A stretch of DNA of 25,915 bases from a virus, in the IMG/VR virus record IMGVR_UViG_3300033145_001773, positions 1 through 25,915 of that record. One strand, written 5' to 3'. The notes under the pieces are model-generated. The model ran no database searches. It was not told where the DNA came from and saw only the letters and a list, made by a program, of their open reading frames with translations. The translations under genes were made by a program, and so were the position numbers. This document shows positions 1 through 5,698 of the stretch, in pieces (the first letter of the stretch is position 1; every line of letters begins with the position of its first letter).

Positions 1-535
1 TTTCAACACCTAGTTTCTCTTGTGTCTTTTGCGTCGTCCTCATTTCAGGTTCATATTTGAAAAATATATGATACCCAAGTGCGCTAGGTGTTTTTTGGAC
101 AAGACCCGAGTCCAGCCATTTCCTCCCAAACTTTTCAATATCATCGACATCGATTACTGTTATACCGCTCACCTTCCCTGTTCGCACGCCCAGCGCAATA
201 TCTTTTACGATTTGTTTTGACTTGTTGACATAATATCCCTTGGCAAGCCATTTCGTATATTCCTTTGAGTCATAATGAGTATTACTTGTCCAGGCCTCTT
301 CTAATGCTACCTTATTCTTTTCGGGGACAATACTCCACTTTAGTTGCTTATATGCACTGAACAGCGTCTTCATTAATAAATCGTGCATCGATATTCTTAT
401 ACTACACTCTGAACAAATAAAATATTCGATATTTTCAATGACTGCGATGCTTGCAGTTTTATTTTTGCATCGAAGACAAATCTTATCCGATTTTACCTTT
501 TCAATCTTTGAATTAAATTCGTGAATTATATCCAT
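1..535 (-). CDS. Prim-pol type DNA primase/polymerase, N-terminal part (cut by left edge)
   Basis: The gene starts at 535 and is still open at base 1, giving the first 178 residues. An N-terminal zinc ribbon is visible (C20-x2-C23 and C41-x2-C44). It is followed by the hallmarks of the bifunctional primase-polymerase (AEP superfamily) fold: RTGKVSGITVIDVDD at 118-132, with the likely metal-binding D129 and D131, and H156 in TPSALGYHIFF, where the family usually has a G-G-x-H motif. Such proteins prime and sometimes extend DNA in phage and plasmid replication. A helicase domain often follows, but it would lie outside the window. No good ribosome binding site precedes the ATG; the 18-bp leader is pure AT. 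It is the last visible gene of the early operon, after the sigma-like gene. The fold call is confident; the exact role is inferred. Confidence 0.8.
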   Translation of the reverse strand, partial: MDIIHEFNSKIEKVKSDKICLRCKNKTASIAVIENIEYFICSECSIRISMHDLLMKTLFSAYKQLKWSIVPEKNKVALEEAWTSNTHYDSKEYTKWLAKGYYVNKSKQIVKDIALGVRTGKVSGITVIDVDDIEKFGRKWLDSGLVQKTPSALGYHIFFKYEPEMRTTQKTQEKLGVE

Positions 536-553
536 AATTAATTATATTATATA

Positions 554-1000
554 TCAAAAGTTAAAAATATGTGCCATTTTAGTACTTAATTTTTGTTTTA
601 ACAATAAGTCGAAGTTGTGCATGAAATCTGCCAATGTCATATTCTCTGCTCCCGGTATTTTTTCATCAATTGAGCGGTGTTCCAGTAATTTCTTCCTTCT
701 TAAAAAATATTTTTGTTTGCATTTTATAAAACTTTTTAATTTCCACGTATAATAGGTTGAAAACCTTCCCTTCTTTGCATCAAATCCCTTAATCGCCTTT
801 AATAATATTATCGATTTACATGCGTCTATAACTTCTTCCTGTATTAATCCCGGAAAATAATCCATTCGATAATATTTCATGACCGTGTAAATTAATCCTG
901 ATGATTCTTTTATCAATTGAGCAATTAAATTATCATCATGCGTCACGTCATATTCTAACACAAGAGGTGTTAGTTTATCTACACTCTTTTTTCTACCCAT
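554..1000 (-). CDS. Sigma-70 region 2-like protein without region 4
   Basis: This is a 148-residue basic helical protein if it starts at 1000, where an AGGCAGG sits about 9 bases upstream; an ATG at 1027 would add nine residues. The middle of the protein resembles sigma-70 family region 2. A helical stretch with LIxEEVIDACKSIILLKAIK is followed by GFDAKKGRFSTYYTWKLKSF, which matches the FDPxKGxxFSTYAxWWI pattern of regions 2.3-2.4 (core binding and -10 recognition). Ordinary phage sigma-like proteins also carry a helix-turn-helix region 4. Here only about 45 residues follow, and they do not look like one. It overlaps the upstream gene by 8 bases. It may be an alternative or appropriated sigma, or a region-2-only regulator. 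Family assignment rests on motif reading only. Confidence 0.6.
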   Translation of the reverse strand: MGRKKSVDKLTPLVLEYDVTHDDNLIAQLIKESSGLIYTVMKYYRMDYFPGLIQEEVIDACKSIILLKAIKGFDAKKGRFSTYYTWKLKSFIKCKQKYFLRRKKLLEHRSIDEKIPGAENMTLADFMHNFDLLLKQKLSTKMAHIFNF

Positions 1001-1418
1001 TATGCTGAACCTGCCTTTCCTTTTCATTTCCTCCGATATGTTTTTTGCATGTATTGATATCGGTTTCCGTGACCTTCACATATCCCTCGATTATATTTCT
1101 AGCCATACGTAAATCCCTTACCGCATAAGATGCTTCCTTATCTGCCACAGTACTTACAAATTTTTTCTCTATATCATTAGGCACAAATTTAAGTTTCAAA
1201 TCCATATATTTACTTACTTCTGTGTTTTTTTTGATTGCTTCGATTTTTAAATAAATTGGCACAAGGTAAGTATAGCAACCTGATAACCTATCGAGTGTTT
1301 TGTGATAATATTCTAAATTAAGAGTATCGAACTCACGCAACTCCCTACCTATTATATCTATCATCTCAAATGTTGGTTTCGCTTTTACTAAAATCTCTTT
1401 TAATTTTTCATTATCCAT
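993..1418 (-). CDS. Small helical protein of unknown function
   Basis: I place the start at 1418 because AGGGGG lies about 7 bases upstream; an upstream in-frame start at 1466 would overlap the preceding gene by more than 50 bases. The 141-residue product is predicted to be almost entirely helical and charged, with two long helices around LEYYHKTLDRLSGCYTYL and RMARNIIEGYVKVTETDI, and a C-terminal CKKHIGG. Size, helicity and position in a replication operon recall phage recombination mediator proteins of the UvsY type, but I see no diagnostic motif, so this is only a guess. It overlaps the upstream QueE-like gene by 8 bases and the downstream sigma-like gene by 8 bases, so the three are probably translated in a coupled way. 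Confidence 0.55.
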   Translation of the reverse strand: MDNEKLKEILVKAKPTFEMIDIIGRELREFDTLNLEYYHKTLDRLSGCYTYLVPIYLKIEAIKKNTEVSKYMDLKLKFVPNDIEKKFVSTVADKEASYAVRDLRMARNIIEGYVKVTETDINTCKKHIGGNEKERQVQHNG

Positions 1419-2031
1419 CTTGTGCCCCCTTTTTAGTTCCGAATACTTCAACATGCAAACATGCACTATAAAATTTATTTGCAGTTACACAATAATTCCA
1501 AACACTCTTTCTCACTATCTTATCTATTTCTTTATGCGTTATTAGCGACATCACGACTGTTGAATATTTTAACATTTTTTTCCCGATACCTATTAGGTCG
1601 GTTATTACCTTAATGTCCCAATTAAATGTCCAGCCTCCTCGCTCCAAGATATTATATACCCTCTTTGCGGTTTCCTTATCTTCAGGTGTAATACATACAT
1701 AATCAAATGTACCATCTATGTTTTGAGCAACCCAGTCCCAATCAGTCATCAATTCCCCGCTTGTCTCTAAATGAAACATGATGCCACTAGGTAATTCATA
1801 TTTTAGTTCACGTATAGCTTCTAATTGCAATAACGGTTCATCTCCCATAAACACGATTGTGTTACCCACAGGGTTGAGTCCCTTAGCAAATGATTTTAAA
1901 TTTATATCTGTATTAATTTCAGTGTTACACTTATTATTACGACTAGCCAATTTTATAAACGTTACCGGACATCCTTGATATCTTCCCTCTCCTTGTATAC
2001 TATTAAATACTTCATTAATTTTGAGTTTCAT
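1411..2031 (-). CDS. QueE-like protein lacking the radical SAM cysteine motif
   Basis: The 206-residue product follows the layout of 7-carboxy-7-deazaguanine synthase (QueE). It has NEVFNSIQGEG at 6-16, then GCPVTFIKLAS, then MGDEPLLQ at 62-69 (normally GGEPLLQ), HLETSG at 87-92 and a CITPE segment near 113 (normally SPK). In true QueE the segment after FIRL is a CxxxCxxC motif holding the [4Fe-4S] cluster. Here it reads SRNNKCNTE: the first cysteine is Arg31, the second is Cys35 and the third position is Glu38. Without the cluster it should not perform radical SAM chemistry, so it may be a pseudoenzyme that binds SAM, substrate or partner. The frame is intact for its full length, so it appears maintained. 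Its start overlaps the -1 frame extension of the upstream gene by ATGA. Confidence 0.72.
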   Translation of the reverse strand: MKLKINEVFNSIQGEGRYQGCPVTFIKLASRNNKCNTEINTDINLKSFAKGLNPVGNTIVFMGDEPLLQLEAIRELKYELPSGIMFHLETSGELMTDWDWVAQNIDGTFDYVCITPEDKETAKRVYNILERGGWTFNWDIKVITDLIGIGKKMLKYSTVVMSLITHKEIDKIVRKSVWNYCVTANKFYSACLHVEVFGTKKGAQDG

Positions 2032-2096
2032 CTTGGGTCAACCTTTCTTGGTAATATAGAATAGTCTGGTTCATCAAGTTCAATTAAGATTTTTTT
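2028..2096 (-). other. Candidate -1 frameshift site and extension frame
   Basis: The slippery heptamer A AAA AAA occupies 2096-2090 in phase with the 111-residue gene. The -1 frame continues without a stop from the ATC codon at 2090 to a TGA at 2030-2028. It encodes an acidic then basic tail (starting ILIELDEPDYS). The extension closes the otherwise unused 52-bp gap exactly and ends by overlapping the next ATG by ATGA, the junction style used elsewhere in this operon. I see no strong downstream hairpin. A one-base homopolymer error (true A8) would produce the same picture. Confidence 0.5.
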
Positions 2097-2419
2097 CCGT
2101 CTTTAACCGTTAATAATTTCAGCATACTTAAATATTTCTTTATTACATTTTTTCTTCTTGTTACCTGGGAATAGCCGAATCTCCCATCTTGAAACCTAAA
2201 AATCTCTGCCATTAAATCTGTAAATGTATAACTGCCTTCATTTTTTATACACAAATCAAAGACTAACGAGGTTAGCATTGAATAAATATCTTCATCAGAT
2301 ATATGCTGTAATATCATAAGATTTCTTACAGCATATATTTTTCTTAAATCTTCCATCATATCTGTTTTCTCAAACCAATTCTTAGCGTACAATATTACTT
2401 GACTGTCTGCATTTTTCAT
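2084..2419 (-). CDS. Hypothetical early protein with possible -1 frameshift extension
   Basis: This 111-residue protein of unknown function starts at 2419 behind AGGAG at good spacing. It looks helical, with YAKNWFEKTD near the N-terminus and a basic segment VTRRKNVIKKYLSMLKLL near the C-terminus, resembling a small winged-helix or helical DNA-associated phage protein; I do not recognise a family. The 0-frame ends GGA AAA AAA TCT TAA. The A7 run (2090-2096) makes a canonical A AAA AAA slippery heptamer in the correct phase. Slippage by -1 would replace the C-terminal Ser and stop with a further 21 residues, ending at 2028 in an ATGA overlap with the QueE-like gene. Two products are therefore possible. 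Confidence 0.6.
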   Translation of the reverse strand: MKNADSQVILYAKNWFEKTDMMEDLRKIYAVRNLMILQHISDEDIYSMLTSLVFDLCIKNEGSYTFTDLMAEIFRFQDGRFGYSQVTRRKNVIKKYLSMLKLLTVKDGKKS

Positions 2420-2422
2420 AAT

Positions 2423-2668
2423 TTATCTCCTATTTAATTTCCATTTACGTGTTATATGAAATTCTAAATTCCCCCAAATGTGCATCACACAAAACTGAAT
2501 TAACATTTTTTGTTTTTTAGGATAATGCACCCCATGATATAATGAAGCTTCATACATAGCTTTACGGTCAATAAATCTTTTAAGGTGCATTAAAAACGTA
2601 ACCTTAATTCCTTTTACAAAATCTTCTCTTGCAAATTTCCATAACATAAAATTATTTACTTTATTCAT
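2423..2668 (-). CDS. Hypothetical small basic protein
   Basis: The 81-residue product is rich in Lys, His and aromatic residues. It starts at 2668 behind a perfect AAGGAGG seven bases upstream, so it is likely translated well. No domain is recognised. The sequence alternates hydrophobic and basic stretches (KGIKVTFLMHLKRF, FCVMHIWGNLEFHITRKWK) and has no clear membrane segment. It follows the damaged small membrane protein gene: the reconstructed ancestral stop of that gene (2672-2670) lies one base before this ATG, which suggests the two were once translationally coupled. Function unknown. Confidence 0.55.
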   Translation of the reverse strand: MNKVNNFMLWKFAREDFVKGIKVTFLMHLKRFIDRKAMYEASLYHGVHYPKKQKMLIQFCVMHIWGNLEFHITRKWKLNRR

Positions 2669-2669
2669 T

Positions 2670-2890
2670 TCAATTCCTCCTTAAATATGTTGTAATAGCC
2701 ACTAATCCTATTATTACACCAATCCGTGATAGTGCTGAAATTAGTATACTTCCAAATAATAAATTAAAAACGTACTTCCAAATAATAAATTAAAAACGCC
2801 TTGTACATCTCTTGAACTGCAACAAATAAAATCTATAGTGAATAAAACATAAGCCACTATACACCCCAAAATATAAATTATTAATTTCAT
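2670..2890 (-). pseudogene. Small two-helix membrane protein truncated by a 26-bp duplication
   Basis: The ATG at 2890 (AGGAG upstream) opens a frame that now stops at 2741 after 49 residues. It begins with one hydrophobic helix (LIIYILGCIVAYVLF) followed by a Cys-rich turn. A perfect 26-bp tandem duplication (2747-2772 and 2773-2798) lies inside it and shifts the frame. Removing one copy gives a continuous 64-residue protein that continues with a second hydrophobic helix (ISALSRIGVIIGLVAIT) and a basic tail LRRN. That frame ends at 2670, one base before the next ATG. I read this as a recently broken two-helix membrane protein; the duplication could also be an assembly error. A functional short form cannot be excluded. 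Confidence 0.65.
2747..2798. repeat. Perfect 26-bp tandem duplication
   Basis: Two adjacent identical 26-base units (2747-2772 and 2773-2798). Because 26 is not a multiple of three, the second copy shifts the reading frame of the small membrane protein gene that contains it. Confidence 0.95.
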
Positions 2891-2900
2891 TTAATCTCCT

Positions 2901-3056
2901 TTATTCGCTATTTCCGTAAATTATTGAATTTATAATTATCAATAATATACATATTGCTATCACACAACATTCTGGTGATTTGTGAGAAACACTTGATAAT
3001 TCTAAAATAATAAAAGCTAATGAACCATTTATTATAGCCGGAATCAGATTTTTCAT
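2901..3056 (-). CDS. Small membrane protein (51 residues)
   Basis: The start at 3056 has GAGGAGGAG seven bases upstream and overlaps the preceding stop by ATGA. The 51-residue product has two hydrophobic stretches (residues 4-20 and 30-47) separated by a short polar turn with Ser, His, Lys and a CC pair. It is therefore a predicted two-helix inner membrane hairpin with little exposed mass. Small membrane peptides of this kind in early phage operons can act in lysis control, superinfection exclusion or host takeover; nothing in the sequence decides between these. It sits directly upstream of the truncated membrane protein gene, which has a similar two-helix plan. Confidence 0.6.
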   Translation of the reverse strand: MKNLIPAIINGSLAFIILELSSVSHKSPECCVIAICILLIIINSIIYGNSE

Positions 3057-3193
3057 TTTAACTCCTCCTCTAAATAGTCATCTACAAAATCATTGTAGGC
3101 CAGCATACATTCATTAACATCGCTTTTAGTTACACATTCTCTATGACAACTTGGGCACATCTTTTCCATAAATTCTTTATACATATCTTTCAT
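3053..3193 (-). CDS. Small zinc-binding type protein (46 residues)
   Basis: The frame of 46 codons starts at 3193 with AAGGA about nine bases upstream and ends in an ATGA overlap with the next gene. Four cysteines (C13, C16, C20, C29) sit in a compact MCPSCHREC...C arrangement that could hold one zinc ion, followed by a strongly acidic tail (DDYLEEELK). Function unknown. The tight couplings on both sides and the good ribosome binding site argue that it is a real gene despite its size. Confidence 0.6.
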   Translation of the reverse strand: MKDMYKEFMEKMCPSCHRECVTKSDVNECMLAYNDFVDDYLEEELK

Positions 3194-3197
3194 CCTA

Positions 3198-3368
3198 TCA
3201 ATCCTTATCTCTATATTGCTTATACTTATCATCGTGTTTAATACTAACTATTTTTTCGCCATTTTTTTCTAATCTTCTGAGTACTTGAGTTTCGTTCCAC
3301 ACCTCAGGGTCTAATTTAACCACTTTACCACTTTCACAGATGATTGTAACCTTTGACCATTCTGACAT
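3198..3368 (-). CDS. Hypothetical 56-residue protein
   Basis: Starts at 3368 behind AGGAG and ends 4 bases before the next ATG. The product is charged, with an N-terminal beta-like stretch (WSKVTIICESGKVVKL) and a helical middle (NETQVLRRLEKNGEKI). No family recognised. It belongs to the run of very small early genes. Confidence 0.55.
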   Translation of the reverse strand: MSEWSKVTIICESGKVVKLDPEVWNETQVLRRLEKNGEKIVSIKHDDKYKQYRDKD

Positions 3369-3377
3369 ATTGTACTC

Positions 3378-3575
3378 CTATTGTTTATTTTCAAACATTT
3401 CCCTTGTGTCAGTTACCTGCCACAAATTAAATAACATATTGGATTTAACGTTATCCTGACTATACATATAATCACCGTAAAGTCTAACACGTTGATGAAA
3501 CCGATGATTTCTATGTCGTTCCCCATAATACCAGTTATTCAAAACTTCTTTAAATTCTTTTTTAGTTTTTTTCAT
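3378..3575 (-). CDS. Hypothetical basic 65-residue protein
   Basis: Starts at 3575, sharing one base with the upstream stop (TAATG), with AAGGG as the ribosome binding site. The product is rich in Arg, His, Tyr and Asn (YYGERHRNHRFHQRVRLYG) and strongly basic in its first half, compatible with nucleic acid binding. No domain is recognised. Confidence 0.5.
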   Translation of the reverse strand: MKKTKKEFKEVLNNWYYGERHRNHRFHQRVRLYGDYMYSQDNVKSNMLFNLWQVTDTREMFENKQ

Positions 3576-3739
3576 TATCTATCCCTTCTTATTAGCCCAT
3601 TATAGTAGTAAAGTAATGAACTTAATGCTTTTTTATTATTTTTATAAGTGCGCTTAATTAATTCCCCTGTATATTCTATACCGTATAATTTAAAGTGTTC
3701 TTTTAATTTTTGTTTTATATGTTCAGTAACATCTTTCAT
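3575..3739 (-). CDS. Hypothetical 54-residue protein
   Basis: I choose the ATG at 3739, not the in-frame codon at 3781. The former overlaps the upstream stop by ATGA and has AGGA at suitable distance, while the latter lies well inside the upstream gene. The product is a basic helical peptide (KDVTEHIKQKLKEHFKLYG, then KRTYKNNKKALSSLLYYY). No function can be assigned. Confidence 0.5.
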   Translation of the reverse strand: MKDVTEHIKQKLKEHFKLYGIEYTGELIKRTYKNNKKALSSLLYYYNGLIRRDR

Positions 3740-4143
3740 AATCCTAATCCTGATTTTATACGTTGAATTCTTAAATACCATTTGTTATCATCTGCATTTT
3801 TTATAAATTCGGTTATATTTTCATTCCAAGCATATTTATAAATCCATTCTATTGCGTGTAATGTTCTTTCTAATTCTTTAGCTATATTGAAAAGTATTTC
3901 TATTTCTTCTTTTTCTACATTTACGGTATTAACTATAACATATTTTATATCTTCATCTGTTATATCCTCTCGATGTCTCCTTGCAAAAAATTTACTATCT
4001 TCTTGTAGTTTAATACGTTGTTTTATATATTCTTGTTTTCTTAATTTTTCATCACGGTATTCTTTTTGTATACATTCTTTTTTTAATATTGTACCGTTAC
4101 ATATTGCACAACTTTCCTTAGTAATACCGTGCTTGCAATACAT
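3736..4143 (-). CDS. Hypothetical protein with N-terminal zinc-finger-like motif
   Basis: The 135-residue product starts at 4143 behind GGGAGG. It opens with a short cysteine/histidine cluster, CKHGITKESCAICNG (C3, H5, C12, C15), like the small treble-clef heads of many phage proteins. A Lys/Glu-rich, probably coiled helical region (about 20-55) follows, then an acidic helical C-terminal half (EKEEIEILFNIAKELERTL). The architecture suggests a nucleic acid or protein-binding early protein; no family is recognised. It is coupled to the downstream gene by ATGA. Confidence 0.58.
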   Translation of the reverse strand: MYCKHGITKESCAICNGTILKKECIQKEYRDEKLRKQEYIKQRIKLQEDSKFFARRHREDITDEDIKYVIVNTVNVEKEEIEILFNIAKELERTLHAIEWIYKYAWNENITEFIKNADDNKWYLRIQRIKSGLGL

Positions 4144-4155
4144 CTTGAACCTCCC

Positions 4156-4326
4156 TTAAATGAGTTTATTCATTTTAATTAAGTTTTTTTGTGTATTAAT
4201 TAATTCTTGCTTGTATGCTTTTATTGTACTATCAGCAAGAGTATTGCTTCGCTCTGCTCTCCTCAGTAATTCAAAAAGCTTATTCATTTGACTTAATCTT
4301 TTTGTTTTTCTTACTTGTTCACTCAC
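4156..4326 (-). CDS. Small helical protein with GTG start
   Basis: A GTG codon at 4326 with GAGGAG eight bases upstream opens a 56-residue frame ending 12 bases before the next ATG. The product is basic and probably one long amphipathic helix or a helical hairpin (RLSQMNKLFELLRRAERS, then STIKAYKQELINTQKN). It is short but sits neatly between two genes with its own ribosome binding site. Function unknown. Confidence 0.5.
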   Translation of the reverse strand: MSEQVRKTKRLSQMNKLFELLRRAERSNTLADSTIKAYKQELINTQKNLIKMNKLI

Positions 4327-4341
4327 TGTCTTGCTCCTCTT

Positions 4342-4527
4342 TTATTTAATAGGTTTTATCAATACTCTATAGTGTAAACATTGAATATTATAACCGCCTG
4401 CTGATATGGTAAATACATAAACATTAGTAATACTGCCTTTAATAACTCCGTTTAATTCTCCTTGATTATCTATGCTTAAACCAGAAGCGTCAATTATTAT
4501 TTTTTTCGTTCCGCTTACTGATTGCAC
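4342..4527 (-). CDS. C-terminal half of a split small protein, beta-rich domain
   Basis: The frame is formally openable from a GTG at 4527, but the more likely history is that it is the second half of the gene starting at 4612. From about 4506 it reads IIIDASGLSID, then a beta-rich sequence ending SAGGYNIQCLHYRVLIKPIK. The first 11 codons lie inside the upstream frame and look accidental. Deleting one A from the A7 run at 4500-4506 joins the two into a single protein of about 88 residues. A second copy of this domain, 114 bp of it identical, lies at 5534-5698. Between the copies the differences outside the identical block are almost all synonymous, so the domain has been under selection as protein. 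Confidence 0.55.
   Translation of the reverse strand: MQSVSGTKKIIIDASGLSIDNQGELNGVIKGSITNVYVFTISAGGYNIQCLHYRVLIKPIK
4385..4498. repeat. 114-bp direct repeat, copy 1
   Basis: Identical over 114 bases to 5577-5690 and in the same orientation, 1192 bases apart. Homology continues on the low-coordinate side (about 4355-4384) at lower identity and ends sharply at 4498. Confidence 0.95.
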
Positions 4528-4612
4528 CTTCTCCGGCTTTTGTTAAACTAGAGGCAATCATACCATAAACAACTGCCAAAATAATAACAATAATTATAAT
4601 GGTCTTATACAT
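4490..4612 (-). CDS. N-terminal half of a split small protein, membrane anchor
   Basis: Starts at 4612 behind AAAGGAG and overlaps the upstream stop by 8 bases. The 40-residue frame is an N-terminal hydrophobic segment (IIIIVIILAVVYGMIAS), then a Lys/Glu-rich linker, ending in NNN just past an A7 run. As it stands it is a single-helix membrane peptide. With one A fewer it would continue into the beta-rich domain encoded at 4342-4500, giving a membrane-anchored or exported protein of about 88 residues. Whether this is a mutation, phase variation, transcriptional slippage or a sequencing error cannot be told from the sequence. Confidence 0.55.
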   Translation of the reverse strand: MYKTIIIIVIILAVVYGMIASSLTKAGEGAISKRNEKNNN

Positions 4613-4985
4613 AGTTTTCAGTCTCCTTTATTAGTTTGTCGATCCTTTTAACTTGTGATTTTTTTAGTTTTGTTTCCCAATTATCAAACATTGCAATTTG
4701 GCAACCTGAAACGTGTCTTAAAACATCATGTTCAACCCATTTTAAAGCAATATCTTCATTGTCGATATGCGGAGGTATAACCCATCCTTTGAATAAATGC
4801 AATCGGTTCCGCCTCTGGAACGTATAATCAATACCAAAAAGATCCTTATATACTTGCTTTGTCTCTTCTTGATCAAGCAAGGTTCTCCAGGCACTCCATT
4901 TATTCATTTTATGATTATATTTATGATTATATTTATAATTATTAAAAGACTGCTCTTTTTTTGCCTTCAAGTTTTCTATATTCAT
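4605..4985 (-). CDS. Hypothetical 126-residue protein
   Basis: Starts at 4985 behind GGAAGGA. After a Lys/Asn-rich N-terminus with a short in-frame repeat (NYKY NHKY NHKM, from a 12-base unit repeated about 2.8 times at 4911-4944) comes a globular region. It contains WSAWRTLLDQEETKQVYKDL, GWVIPPHIDNEDIALKWVEHD and a basic helical end. No family recognised. It ends with an 8-base overlap into the membrane anchor gene. The 12-base repeat may vary in copy number between relatives. Confidence 0.55.
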   Translation of the reverse strand: MNIENLKAKKEQSFNNYKYNHKYNHKMNKWSAWRTLLDQEETKQVYKDLFGIDYTFQRRNRLHLFKGWVIPPHIDNEDIALKWVEHDVLRHVSGCQIAMFDNWETKLKKSQVKRIDKLIKETENYV

Positions 4986-5010
4986 TATATGTTCCTTCCT
5001 ATTTTTCCGT

Positions 5011-5229
5011 TCATATTATAATAGCTGAATTGTAAACACCGCCGTGATCGTAATTATATTCGTGTATCATCCCATTATATTTATTTTTTAACTTATTTAT
5101 TTTATTGCATAATATTTGCCATTCTTTAAAATTATCACTATATTTATTTTTTATAGATTGCTCTTGATCTTTTAGCTTGTCAAGCCGTCTTTTTAAATTG
5201 TCTATATCTTTTTTTGAGTGTCTATTCAT
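5011..5229 (-). CDS. Hypothetical coiled-coil protein
   Basis: I prefer the ATG at 5229, which has GGGA about seven bases upstream, over the ATG at 5241, which lacks one at useful distance. The 72-residue product is mostly charged helix with heptad-like spacing (IDNLKRRLDKLKDQEQSIK, later LCNKINKLKNKYN), so a short coiled coil is likely. The end is Tyr/Gly-rich. Function unknown. Confidence 0.5.
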   Translation of the reverse strand: MNRHSKKDIDNLKRRLDKLKDQEQSIKNKYSDNFKEWQILCNKINKLKNKYNGMIHEYNYDHGGVYNSAIII

Positions 5230-5242
5230 TATATATCCCATT

Positions 5243-5362
5243 CTATTTTATACAATACCTTAACAAAAATAGTTTAATACGCTCTGCAAATTTATAAGAG
5301 ATCAACCGCTTTCCCTTCTCCCCGTCAATCTTCTCTAATAGTCTGTATAGTTTGTCCGCCAT
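5243..5362 (-). CDS. Hypothetical 39-residue protein
   Basis: Starts at 5362 with AGGAG about ten bases upstream and stops one base before the next possible ATG. A basic peptide with a short helix (KLYRLLEKIDGEKGKR) and an aliphatic C-terminus (RIKLFLLRYCIK). It is supported only by its ribosome binding site and its neat fit between neighbours. Confidence 0.4.
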   Translation of the reverse strand: MADKLYRLLEKIDGEKGKRLISYKFAERIKLFLLRYCIK

Positions 5363-5375
5363 GATCTTTTGACTC

Positions 5376-5534
5376 CTATTTTAACAATGGTTTGATCAAG
5401 CAATCAGTGACATTATGTTGCATTCTTAAACTTACAAGGTATTTTAATGCTTCAAAATATGTTCCTATACAATAAACTCTAAAACCTGCTATCCTCCAGT
5501 GTTTCCGCTCTGTTAATCTATTATCTTTTTTCAT
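5376..5534 (-). CDS. Hypothetical 52-residue protein
   Basis: Starts at 5534 and shares one base with the stop of the remnant domain frame upstream (TAATG). Its AAGGAG ribosome binding site lies inside the coding sequence of that remnant. The product is basic at the start (DNRLTERKHWRIAGFRVYC), then has a helical segment. No family recognised. The dependence on a ribosome binding site inside the duplicated segment may explain why that segment is retained. Confidence 0.5.
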   Translation of the reverse strand: MKKDNRLTERKHWRIAGFRVYCIGTYFEALKYLVSLRMQHNVTDCLIKPLLK

Positions 5535-5698
5535 TATCTTATCTCCTTAATTAATACCCTGTAATGAAGACATTGTATATTATAACCGCCTGCTGATATG
5601 GTAAATACATAAACATTAGTAATACTGCCTTTAATAACTCCGTTTAATTCTCCTTGATTATCTATGCTTAAACCAGAAGCGTCAATTATTCTGCTTCC
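5534..5698 (-). pseudogene. Second, start-less copy of the small beta-rich domain
   Basis: From 5698 an open frame reads into the same domain found at 4342-4500: IIDASGLSIDNQGELNGVIK and onward to LHYRVLIKEIR, stopping at 5534. The frame contains no ATG, GTG or TTG before the domain, and an in-frame TAA sits just upstream, so it is probably a remnant or is translated only by an unusual route. Over its last 11 codons eight differ from copy 1 only synonymously, apart from the C-terminal Pro to Glu and Lys to Arg, while the 114 bases before are identical. Confidence 0.6.
5577..5690. repeat. 114-bp direct repeat, copy 2
   Basis: Identical partner of 4385-4498. Its high-coordinate boundary (5690) falls inside the stop codon region of the 109-residue gene. 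Recombination between the copies would delete about 1.2 kb carrying four or five small genes. Confidence 0.95.

Noticed and set aside
536-560. TATAAT-like sequence before the prim-pol gene
   Set aside because: AT-rich leader with no matching -35 box at 16-18 bases; not distinguishable from composition.
4911-4944. 12-bp tandem repeat as a satellite or iteron origin
   Set aside because: Fewer than three copies, in frame within a coding region; simple local duplication is enough.
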